This document shows, piece after piece, positions 13,797-19,953 of a DNA stretch of 19,953 nt (the stretch's first letter is position 1; every line of letters starts with the position of its first letter). The translations under genes were made by a program, and so were the position numbers. Location: the NCBI GenBank assembly GCA_030145955.1, contig JASLCR010000024.1:1-19953 (forward strand). Direction: 5' to 3'. The stretch is from Candidatus Saccharimonadales bacterium (GTDB lineage: Bacteria; Patescibacteriota; Saccharimonadia; Saccharimonadales; Saccharimonadaceae). The notes beneath the pieces are model-generated. The model was not told where the DNA came from. It saw nothing but the letters and a program-made list of their open reading frames with translations, and made no database searches.

Positions 13797-14507
13797 TTAT
13801 AGCACCTCTTCGAGCATCGCGCCAGTTTGTCGCACAAGCCGCATTACCCTCGCGTAGCTCTGACGTGTTGGGCCAAGCACACCAATATAGCTACGATCAG
13901 AATACGGTGAACGGAATCGACTAATGATCAGAGTTGCCCCCGATGCCTTGCCGATTGGATTTTCACTACCAATAAAAACGTTCAGTGGCTCATTTGGCGC
14001 TGCCTCACGCAGCCATGGCTCAAGATTATCAAGCAGACGTGCAACGTTCTGCGCATTTGCACCGCCCAAGAACTCAGGGTGTGAAAAAAGATTGCCCATA
14101 CCAGCAAGATAGAGCTCGTCACCAATTGTCGCCATACCGAGATTGCCAGTCAGATCAACAAGGCTATCAACAGCACTACGAATTGCGCGGTCTGCACGCT
14201 GCCCTGCGCCAGATACGCGCGCCTCAATCGCCCGTGCACTGCGATCGAGCTGTGGAGTCATTGTATTTTCCTGAGCTTCAGAAAGCGTATTTACGTAGAA
14301 TCGGTATCCTTTATCTGTCGGAATACGGCCAGCACTCGTATGTGGCTGTTCGATAAAGCCTGCTTCTTCGAGTTTCGCCATCTCGCTACGAATTGTCGCG
14401 CTCGATACCCCAAAAAGCTTGGCAAGCATTACGCTGCCTACCGGAGAAGCAACTTCTGCATATTGCTCAATAATTGCAGCTAAGATCTGTGCCTGGCGTC
14501 CTGTCAT
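13797..14507 (-). CDS. hrcA: Heat-inducible transcription repressor HrcA (short form)
   Basis: 236 residues from the ATG at 14507. An upstream ATG at 14516 is itself part of the TATAAT -10 box (TATAATG), so it cannot be in the mRNA; the second ATG, 7 bases after the box, starts MTGRQAQIL, which matches the usual HrcA beginning. The winged helix-turn-helix (about 1-75) has SSATIRSEMAKLEEAGFIEQPHTSAGRIPT in its expected form. The GAF-like effector part follows, but the protein is about 100 residues shorter than typical HrcA (around 340), so the inserted dimerisation domain appears reduced. The C-terminus keeps IGVLGPTRQSYARVM. It binds CIRCE and represses hrcA/grpE and dnaK; a CIRCE lies on its own promoter. 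Confidence 0.96.
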   Translation of the reverse strand: MTGRQAQILAAIIEQYAEVASPVGSVMLAKLFGVSSATIRSEMAKLEEAGFIEQPHTSAGRIPTDKGYRFYVNTLSEAQENTMTPQLDRSARAIEARVSGAGQRADRAIRSAVDSLVDLTGNLGMATIGDELYLAGMGNLFSHPEFLGGANAQNVARLLDNLEPWLREAAPNEPLNVFIGSENPIGKASGATLIISRFRSPYSDRSYIGVLGPTRQSYARVMRLVRQTGAMLEEVL

Positions 14508-14514
14508 ACGCCTC

Positions 14515-14543
14515 ATTATACCGTGAAATTAGCACTCCTGCAA
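14515..14543 (-). promoter_or_regulatory. hrcA promoter (leaderless)
   Basis: TTGCAG (14543-14538), 17 bases, perfect TATAAT (14520-14515) on the minus strand. Transcription would start at about 14508-14507, the chosen hrcA ATG. The -35 is inside the CIRCE spacer. Confidence 0.7.
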
Positions 14544-14555
14544 GGTGAGTGCTAG
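14529..14555. promoter_or_regulatory. CIRCE operator at hrcA (HrcA autoregulation)
   Basis: TTAGCACTC, 9 bases, GAGTGCTAG; 17 of 18 arm positions match the consensus. It covers the -35 and part of the spacer of the hrcA promoter and overlaps the last 4 bases of the cytidylate kinase gene. Confidence 0.93.
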
Positions 14556-15118
14556 CTAGCGACATACTGCCGATATGCTTCGACAATTTTATTGGCAACC
14601 TCTTCTGGAGTATTCTCTTTTGTATCAATCACCAGGTTATAGTTTGATTCATTTGAAGGATTGATGCTATATAGTGCATCGTAACGCTTATTCTCACTCT
14701 CGAGCCGACTTGCGAGTACTTTGGCATACTCAGCTGGGTCTTCTGGGATATGCTCTGCCTTTATGCGTTCAGTATCCATCGCACCCAAAATGCGCTGAGC
14801 CGCGGTTTCAAAATCAAGTGCAAGATACACCTTGAAGGAGCCCGGCATCCAGTGCCATGCAGTACGAGAATCTATCACCTTTTCACTCTCAGTTTCGCCA
14901 ATTTCACGTAAGCGCTGATCAACAAGGTGGTCGATTGTTGCATCTTTCTCGGCTGCAACATTCGCCGTCAGTACATCTTGCGCCTGCTCCTTCGCAATTG
15001 CACGGAATAAGTCACCGGAAGAAAAATGGTCGTAGCCAAGTATATTAGCCACCAATTTTGCGGTCGTTGATTTGCCGCTGCCTGGTTTGCCAGCAATTGT
15101 AATAATGTGTTTCTGCAT
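14552..15118 (-). CDS. cmk: Cytidylate kinase, archaeal-type (AAA/P-loop kinase)
   Basis: 188 residues. The P-loop is GKPGSGKST (10-18), followed by the NMP-binding motif SSGDLFRAIA (33-42) and the DSRTAWHW segment (83-90). The short length and the IITIAGKPGSGKST start fit the archaeal-type cytidylate kinase family (CMP/dCMP to CDP/dCDP) better than the approximately 220-residue bacterial Cmk; a related nucleoside or adenylate-type kinase is the alternative. The LID region carries Arg102, Arg113 and the conserved Arg-rich ASRLESENKRYDALY pattern. It is cytoplasmic. A TACGAT -10 lies 6 bases before the ATG, suggesting a leaderless mRNA. Its 3' end overlaps the hrcA CIRCE, and it diverges from the membrane protein gene at 15175. 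Confidence 0.82.
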   Translation of the reverse strand: MQKHIITIAGKPGSGKSTTAKLVANILGYDHFSSGDLFRAIAKEQAQDVLTANVAAEKDATIDHLVDQRLREIGETESEKVIDSRTAWHWMPGSFKVYLALDFETAAQRILGAMDTERIKAEHIPEDPAEYAKVLASRLESENKRYDALYSINPSNESNYNLVIDTKENTPEEVANKIVEAYRQYVAS

Positions 15119-15124
15119 TCTTCC

Positions 15125-15153
15125 ATCGTACCATGCCTGAAAGGGTCGGAATA
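15125..15153 (-). promoter_or_regulatory. Putative promoter of the cytidylate kinase gene
   Basis: TTCCGA (15153-15148), 17 bases, TACGAT (15130-15125) on the minus strand; the ATG is 6 bases beyond the -10. Both boxes are only moderate matches. It overlaps the divergent promoter region of the 15175 gene. Confidence 0.4.
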
Positions 15154-15156
15154 GTT

Positions 15157-15165
15157 TGCTATACT
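15157..15165 (+). promoter_or_regulatory. Extended -10 promoter of the GT-C-like gene
   Basis: TGC-TATACT (hexamer 15160-15165), with the ATG at 15175 nine bases after it. The same TGCTATACT string precedes the glycosidase-like gene at 5937. There is no clear -35 and no Shine-Dalgarno sequence. This places the start at 15175 rather than at the ATG at 15133, which lies upstream of the promoter. Confidence 0.55.
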
Positions 15166-15174
15166 TGTGGATAC

Positions 15175-16614
15175 ATGCAACGTCTTACTGCGACAAGCAA
15201 TCTTCTGCGGACACTACTCTCTTCTCGCATATTCTTTCTCATCGTAATAGGTATTTTTACGCTTTCGTCACTTTGGGTTGCCATTTTTAGCCTCTACCCA
15301 ATGGCATTTGACGAAGACTTCCATATGGGACTTATTAGAATATACGCCTCAAGTTGGCTGCCGTATGGCATTGAACACACTCGCGATATGGCAACATTTG
15401 GTTCGGCCGCAGCAGATCCATCTTACCTGTGGCAATACCTACTAAGCTTCCCCTATCGTCTCATGGAGGCGTTTGGCTGGAACGAAAGAAGTATTGTGAC
15501 CGTTCTGCGCGTTATTAATGTCGCAACTGTCACCGCTGCGCTGGTTGCTTATCGCCAGGCATTCTTAGAAGCAGGTCTTGGAAAGGCAAAAAGTAACTTT
15601 GCTATTGCGCTATTCTCGCTAATTCCAATCTTACCCGTCCTCGCCGGACAGGTGAACTACGATAACCCATTACTACTCCTCACCGCCTTCACTTTCCTCT
15701 TTGCCATGCGCTGGTATAAAACTTTTAAGAAAACGAAAACTATTCCTGCCAAAGAAACGTACCTGCTCGCACTTACTATTCTTTTTACGGCACCCGTCAA
15801 GTATGCGTACCTTCCACTAGCTGCCGGCGTTGTTTTGTGGCTCATAGCAGTACTGTACGTCAACAGAAAGAAGATTGCTTGGGATAAACAGTGGGGGCGG
15901 TTCGTCAATGAGACAAAACGATTGCCAAAATACGCCAAGATAATAGGCATAATTCTTTGTCTCATTGGTGCATTTTTTTCTGCACATTACGCAACAAATT
16001 ACGTCACATACGGTAGCCTCACCCCCGCGTGTGACGAAGTGTTCGACGAAGAAGCGTGTCTGAATTATGGCCCCTGGGGGCGCGACTACTTCCTTATGCA
16101 AGATCTGCGCCCAGAGTTTCGCCCAGTTTCACTGCCGATATACATTGCCGCAAACTGGATACCCGATATGGCAGTACGGTTAACATTTGCCGTCGCTGGC
16201 CCAACAAATGATTACCGAACAAGAGAGCCACTCCCCTTACTGCTTGGATCATTCAGCGTACTTCTTGCTATCGGTAGTATTAGCACCTTATTTGCCATAA
16301 GAAAGGCAACCCGCAACCCCATCATCACACTTACGGCATTTGCAGGCTCTCTTTACTTACTACTTCTCATCTTTAGACTGTACAGCAGCTATCAGTCAAC
16401 AGGCGAACCGCTTGCAATTAACGGACGCTACTTACTCCCCTTATTACCAATGACCGGCATGAGTCTTATAATAGCGACAGTATGGCTTGCCCAACGCCTA
16501 CATATAGAGAGGCTCCTCCCTGTTATAGGTACCATCGCACTTATTGTACTCATTGCCACAGGTGGTGGTGTCCTGACATATAGTATCCTTGCGGAGCCAT
16601 CCTGGTACTGGTAA
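15175..16614 (+). CDS. Polytopic GT-C / DUF2142-like membrane protein (probable glycosyltransferase)
   Basis: 479 residues with roughly ten or more membrane helices. The first extracytoplasmic loop after TM1 (18-40) has FDEDFHMGL (45-53), the acidic DE...H pattern of GT-C enzymes and DUF2142 proteins. GQVNYDNPLLLLTAFTFLFA resembles the second conserved element of that group, and NGRYLLPLLP (416-425) the third. Such enzymes move a sugar from a polyprenyl-phosphate donor to an envelope acceptor; here that is inference. A long loop contains PACDEVFDEEACLNYG, two Cys that could form an extracytoplasmic disulfide. The start at 15175 is chosen because the -10 box lies at 15160-15165. It could glycosylate surface proteins like those encoded elsewhere in the window, but nothing proves this. 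Confidence 0.72.
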   Translation: MQRLTATSNLLRTLLSSRIFFLIVIGIFTLSSLWVAIFSLYPMAFDEDFHMGLIRIYASSWLPYGIEHTRDMATFGSAAADPSYLWQYLLSFPYRLMEAFGWNERSIVTVLRVINVATVTAALVAYRQAFLEAGLGKAKSNFAIALFSLIPILPVLAGQVNYDNPLLLLTAFTFLFAMRWYKTFKKTKTIPAKETYLLALTILFTAPVKYAYLPLAAGVVLWLIAVLYVNRKKIAWDKQWGRFVNETKRLPKYAKIIGIILCLIGAFFSAHYATNYVTYGSLTPACDEVFDEEACLNYGPWGRDYFLMQDLRPEFRPVSLPIYIAANWIPDMAVRLTFAVAGPTNDYRTREPLPLLLGSFSVLLAIGSISTLFAIRKATRNPIITLTAFAGSLYLLLLIFRLYSSYQSTGEPLAINGRYLLPLLPMTGMSLIIATVWLAQRLHIERLLPVIGTIALIVLIATGGGVLTYSILAEPSWYW

Positions 16615-16710
16615 CCTTCTCTTTGCTGAGATTAGTCTGAAAATTCTATTGTGTTTTTACTGCTTGTGCTTTATTCTTGTAGTAAATATCACACAAGGAG
16701 AAACACTCAC

Positions 16711-17694
16711 ATGAAACAACTCACAAACCGTAGGCTCCACGAGCGAGGGGCAGCTCACTTTGTTGCGCTTTTTCTCTTTGTTGCGCTTGTCGGCGTAGTG
16801 GGCTTTGTGGGCTACAACGCCTGGCAAAAGCAACAGACAAACGCCGGCGGACAAAACACCGTCGGTAACGTAGCACTGCAAAAAGAACTTACTGCTGCAC
16901 AGACAAAGCTTGATAAAGCACTTACCGACGAAAAGACGGCACAGACGGCTATGGATAAGAAGCGTGCAAACGAACGTAGCGAAGATAAAGCTATTGATGA
17001 TCTCTACAACAAACGGAAAAATGCAGGAGACAACATTCCTGTCCGCCAGCAAAAGCTTAACGAAGCACAAGCAGAGCTCAACCGTTTAGTAAATAACCGC
17101 GCAAAAGCAGCGAAGATCACTGCTCAACAAGCTGTCGTAAACGACTGGGCAGCAAAACTTGCCACCTCACAAGCAAATTACAATGCATATAATGCCCAGA
17201 TTCAAGCTATTCGGGACACGTGGCCACAAACCGCAAAATTAAAAGCAGCTAAAGCTAATGTAGAGAGTGCCAAGCAAGTGGTAGCAACCATCAAGGGAAA
17301 AATTGCTGCACAAGGTGATGGTGCGAAAAAGGATAACAAAGATAATGGTAAAAAGCAGCCTGCGCCAAAACATAAAACCGCATACTGCAACTCACCATAC
17401 AAGTTAAACTCAACAAAAACTGCCTGTTATAAAGAAGCAACATACGTGCCTGGCGCCGGTGCCGTAGTGACAACTTGTCCGGAAGGTGCATCACAAGATC
17501 CAACTCCTGGTCATGTAGGCAAGTGTCGCAAGCAAGTGCTTGTCTCTACTGCTGACGGAAAAACATGGCAATGGGTTGAGGTAAAGCCTACTAAAGTAGA
17601 GAGTGTAGGAAGCTGTAAAACCGGCTATAAATGGGATCGTACAAGAAAATTGTGTGTCGGTGGCACTCAAACAACAGCGGTGCTATATAAATAA
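16711..17694 (+). CDS. Secreted/anchored coiled-coil protein with six-cysteine tail
   Basis: 327 residues. The start at 16711 is set by AAGGAG ten bases upstream. After HERGAAHF comes one hydrophobic helix (17-36), an uncleaved anchor or signal of a kind I recall from CPR surface proteins. Residues 55-200 are Ala/Lys/Gln-rich and heptad-like (LQKELTAAQTKLDKAL onward), a predicted coiled-coil stalk, followed by a Lys/Gly/Pro linker (203-221). The tail has six Cys at 226, 239, 256, 272, 302 and 315. The first and last pairs share C-x12-C spacing, and the last reads CKTGYKWDRTRKLC, like small disulfide knots of extracellular binding modules. Family and ligand are not recognised. An anchored stalk with a cell-distal binding tip is the simplest reading. 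It is followed by a bidirectional terminator. Confidence 0.8.
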   Translation: MKQLTNRRLHERGAAHFVALFLFVALVGVVGFVGYNAWQKQQTNAGGQNTVGNVALQKELTAAQTKLDKALTDEKTAQTAMDKKRANERSEDKAIDDLYNKRKNAGDNIPVRQQKLNEAQAELNRLVNNRAKAAKITAQQAVVNDWAAKLATSQANYNAYNAQIQAIRDTWPQTAKLKAAKANVESAKQVVATIKGKIAAQGDGAKKDNKDNGKKQPAPKHKTAYCNSPYKLNSTKTACYKEATYVPGAGAVVTTCPEGASQDPTPGHVGKCRKQVLVSTADGKTWQWVEVKPTKVESVGSCKTGYKWDRTRKLCVGGTQTTAVLYK

Positions 17695-17715
17695 GTAATT
17701 CTCAGCTACAAAAGA

Positions 17716-17744
17716 AACGCATCCGACTATCTATCGGATGCGTT
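17716..17744. terminator. Bidirectional intrinsic terminator between coiled-coil gene and lepA
   Basis: 11-bp perfect stem AACGCATCCGA (17716-17726) and TCGGATGCGTT (17734-17744), 7-base loop. T-rich flanks lie on both sides (TATATATTT on plus, TTCTTTTG on minus). It serves the convergent coiled-coil gene and lepA. Confidence 0.88.
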
Positions 17745-17757
17745 ATATATTTGAGCA

Positions 17758-19533
17758 TTAGTCTCGTTTCAACATCACCGTAAACGCCTCAGACGGGATA
17801 TCTACCTTACCGAAGCGCTTCATACGCTGCTTACCTTTGGCTTGCTTTTGTAGCAACTTCTTACGACGCGAAACATCACCACCGTACAATTTTGCTGTAA
17901 CGTCTTTACGGTACGCACTTAAATCTTCACGAGCAATAAACTTACCGCCAATCGCCGCCTGTAGTGACACTTGGAAGCTCTGACGTGGGATAACTTCCTT
18001 GAGTTTCTTTACTACTTCACGCCCTAAACTTTGCGACTCAGACCGATGCGCCATTAAACTTAGGGCATCAATCATTTCGCCCGATACGTAAAAGTCTATA
18101 CGCACCAAATCTTCTGCGTGATAGCCGCCAAGCTCGTAATTGAAACTGCCGTACCCAGATGTGATACTCTTTAGTTGGTCATAAAAGTCGGTAAGTAAGT
18201 TTGCGAGCGGTGCCTCAAACGATATCAGTGCACGCTCATCAATATAGCTAAGATTTTTTTGCTGGCCACGCTTCGATACAATCAGCTGAATCACACCACC
18301 AATATACTCCGACGGTACCACGATCTCGCCGTTAATCCACGGCTCGCGAATCTCAGTAACTTTCGTTACGTCTGGAAGTTCGGCAGCGCTTTTAATATCT
18401 AACTCTTCGCCAGTCGTCATCGTTACCTGGTAGTCGGTCGATGGATTTGTTACGACAAGATCAAGATTATACTCACGCTCTAAGCGCTCACGAATAATAT
18501 CCATATGGAGCAACCCAAGGAACCCAATTCGTACACCAAACCCAAGCACCGGTGAATTTTCAGGCTCGAACTGCAAAGCAGAATCGCTAAGCGATAGTTT
18601 TTCGACCGCTTCCTTCAGGTCATTATAGTCTTCATTACTTGTTGGGAAAAAGCCGGCATAGACGAACGGCTTGACGTTTTTATAGCCAGGAAGCGGCTCG
18701 CTCGCAGTCGAACGTTTTGTCGTGATTGTATCGCCAACTTTTGCTTCACGTGTCGTCTTAAGGTTGGTTACGATATAGCCGATCTCACCTGTCGCAATTT
18801 CCGGCTCTGGGTGCATTGTCGGCGAAAGTGCACCCACTTCAAGTGCTAGCCCTGATGCTCCGGTTGCAAGCATCTGAATCGTATCACCTTTTTTAATTGC
18901 ACCATCAACCGCGCGCGTATACAAAATTACTCCTCGGTAATCATCGTAATAACTATCAAAAATCAATGCTCGTGTTGGCTTGTCTTCAGTGCCTTTCGGA
19001 GCCGGAATCCGTTCAATAATTGCCTCAAGCACTTCCGGTACACCCTCGCCCGTTTTGGCAGAGATTTTAAGAATATCTTCCTCTTTGCAGCCAAGCAGAT
19101 TGATTACTTCTTTTGACACGCGCGGCACATCCGCTGCCGGCAGGTCAACCTTATTGAGTACAGGGATAATTTCAAGTCCTGACTCAATCGCTAAGTACAC
19201 ATTGGCAAGTGTCTGCGCCTGAATGCCTTGCGACGCATCGACAACGAGTACCGCTCCTTCGCACGCTTCAAGCGAGCGTGATACTTCGTAACTAAAATCT
19301 ACGTGGCCTGGTGTATCAATTAGATTCAAATCAACATCATTGTACTTCATCCGCACCGGTGCCAATTTGATAGTAATTCCCTTCTCACGCTCCAGCTCCA
19401 TCGAATCAAGCAACTGACTTTTCATATCACGCTTCTCTACTGTGCCAGTAATTTCCATCAAACGATCAGCAAGGGTACTCTTGCCATGATCAATGTGCGC
19501 GATAATACAAAAATTTCTAATAGACTGTTGCAT
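17758..19533 (-). CDS. lepA: Translation elongation factor 4 (LepA), GTPase
   Basis: 591 residues, full length. G motifs: AHIDHGKST (12-20), the EREKGITIK switch (48-56), DTPGH (73-77) and NKVD (127-130). Domain II, the EF-G-like III and V domains and the LepA-specific C-terminal domain are complete, ending with LYGGDVSRRKKLLQKQAKGKQRMK and the PSEAFTVML close. It binds ribosomes and affects back-translocation, ribosome assembly or stalled initiation. It starts only 2 bases after the murJ stop on the same strand, so the two are probably one operon; only a weak AAGAAAG precedes the ATG. Confidence 0.99.
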   Translation of the reverse strand: MQQSIRNFCIIAHIDHGKSTLADRLMEITGTVEKRDMKSQLLDSMELEREKGITIKLAPVRMKYNDVDLNLIDTPGHVDFSYEVSRSLEACEGAVLVVDASQGIQAQTLANVYLAIESGLEIIPVLNKVDLPAADVPRVSKEVINLLGCKEEDILKISAKTGEGVPEVLEAIIERIPAPKGTEDKPTRALIFDSYYDDYRGVILYTRAVDGAIKKGDTIQMLATGASGLALEVGALSPTMHPEPEIATGEIGYIVTNLKTTREAKVGDTITTKRSTASEPLPGYKNVKPFVYAGFFPTSNEDYNDLKEAVEKLSLSDSALQFEPENSPVLGFGVRIGFLGLLHMDIIRERLEREYNLDLVVTNPSTDYQVTMTTGEELDIKSAAELPDVTKVTEIREPWINGEIVVPSEYIGGVIQLIVSKRGQQKNLSYIDERALISFEAPLANLLTDFYDQLKSITSGYGSFNYELGGYHAEDLVRIDFYVSGEMIDALSLMAHRSESQSLGREVVKKLKEVIPRQSFQVSLQAAIGGKFIAREDLSAYRKDVTAKLYGGDVSRRKKLLQKQAKGKQRMKRFGKVDIPSEAFTVMLKRD

Positions 19534-19535
19534 AA

Positions 19536-19953
19536 CTACTTTCTTGTTAGGTTAACTCTACCGAAAAGTAGTTTAAGTACTAATTTCTTCACAGTTAAGA
19601 AGATTCTTCGGGCAATAGTAATGACAGGATCTGCTTCCCTTAGGCCAAGGAATTTACTAAACGTAACATAACACGCCAGACTAATACTGGCAATTAGCGC
19701 AAACTTCGGAAATGTCAGCAGGAAGCTATTGTCGGTACTGCTGAATGGAAAGATTTTTACGAGCATGTAACTCATAATACCCGTTCCCACCGTAGCCACG
19801 AGCATACGACCCATCATGTGCCAAAACTCACCACCAAACAAACCAGGGATACGACGCGCCATCACGATGAAAAGAATCACAATTTCAACAACCGCGACAA
19901 GCGACTGAGCCAATGCGAGGCCATATACTCCCATATTAAGCGACATCGTGAAC
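19536..19953 (-). CDS. murJ: Lipid II flippase MurJ/MviN, C-terminal part (cut by window edge)
   Basis: The frame is open to the right edge, so the 5' part is missing; the Met at 19946 is internal. The last 138 residues show membrane helices at VYGLALAQSLVAVVEIVILFIV, FWHMMGRMLVATVGTGIMSY and FPKFALIASISLACYVTFSKFL, then a basic tail. The first stretch, LALAQSLVAVVEIVILFIVMARR, matches the MurJ helix pattern near TM12, and the LFGGEFW linker is also typical. MurJ flips lipid II across the membrane for peptidoglycan synthesis. Identification rests on a partial sequence; another MATE/MOP flippase is possible. It is in line with lepA. Confidence 0.75.
   Translation of the reverse strand, partial: FTMSLNMGVYGLALAQSLVAVVEIVILFIVMARRIPGLFGGEFWHMMGRMLVATVGTGIMSYMLVKIFPFSSTDNSFLLTFPKFALIASISLACYVTFSKFLGLREADPVITIARRIFLTVKKLVLKLLFGRVNLTRK

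Noticed and set aside
13985..14356. 123-codon open frame antisense to hrcA
   Set aside because: His/Gln-rich composition, no ribosome site, and no domain pattern.
15133..15174. N-terminal extension of the GT-C-like protein from the ATG at 15133
   Set aside because: The -10 box TATACT (15160-15165) lies inside the extension, and there is no ribosome site before 15133.
16651..16710. Extended start of the coiled-coil protein at 16651
   Set aside because: The ATG at 16711 has AAGGAG at proper distance, and the extension would put an odd Cys-containing stretch before a standard anchor.
1..19953. CRISPR arrays, tRNA or rRNA genes, insertion sequences
   Set aside because: No spaced direct repeats, cloverleaf-like sequence with conserved T-loop bases, transposase motifs or terminal inverted repeats were seen on either strand.

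Overview
The window looks like a chromosomal segment of a Patescibacteria/CPR bacterium, most likely Candidatus Saccharibacteria (TM7). This is an inference from several things: a compact gene layout with standard stop codons (TGA is used as a stop), housekeeping genes mixed with secreted and surface proteins, a short HrcA, a stand-alone archaeal-type cytidylate kinase, and many genes whose -10 box lies 6-9 bases before the start codon (leaderless transcripts). There is no rRNA, tRNA, insertion sequence or CRISPR array.

Region 1 (1-4139, minus strand) is accessory and surface-directed. Reading in the direction of transcription, it holds a phage-tail-fibre-like protein, an alpha/beta hydrolase fused to a phage/adhesin-type beta domain, a type IV pilin-like protein, and a signal-peptide beta-propeller (PD40/TolB-like) protein with a C-terminal APDTG sorting-like motif. 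The first three are nearly contiguous. The pilin and propeller genes also have their own promoters.

Region 2 (4213-8268) is metabolic and mixed. It holds a GlcD/D-lactate-dehydrogenase-type FAD oxidase (minus), a divergent (alpha/alpha)6-toroid glycosidase-like protein and an FKBP prolyl isomerase (plus; both look leaderless), a GlsB/YeaQ-type small membrane protein (minus), and a GC-richer orphan small gene. That orphan has the best sigma70 promoter of the window, a structured leader and a perfect-stem terminator.

Region 3 (8289-14555, minus) is the heat-shock locus: hrcA, a 57-codon membrane micro-gene, grpE, an EamA/DMT transporter, a DrrA/DrrB-type ABC exporter, then dnaK. Three CIRCE operators are present. 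One covers the leaderless hrcA promoter, and two sit in tandem on two dnaK promoters. HrcA and all its visible targets are therefore in the same window. dnaJ is not here, and transporters separate grpE from dnaK.

Region 4 (14552-19953) has a cytidylate kinase (minus) diverging from a GT-C/DUF2142-like polytopic membrane protein (plus). A secreted coiled-coil protein with a six-cysteine tail follows (plus). It converges, through a bidirectional terminator, on lepA, which is transcribed from a partial murJ (lipid II flippase) at the right edge.

The main points for a second look are the tail-fibre/hydrolase/pilin/propeller surface cluster, the GC-rich autonomous cassette at 7802-8268, the doubled CIRCE promoters with an upstream reading frame ahead of dnaK, and the leaderless architecture across the window.
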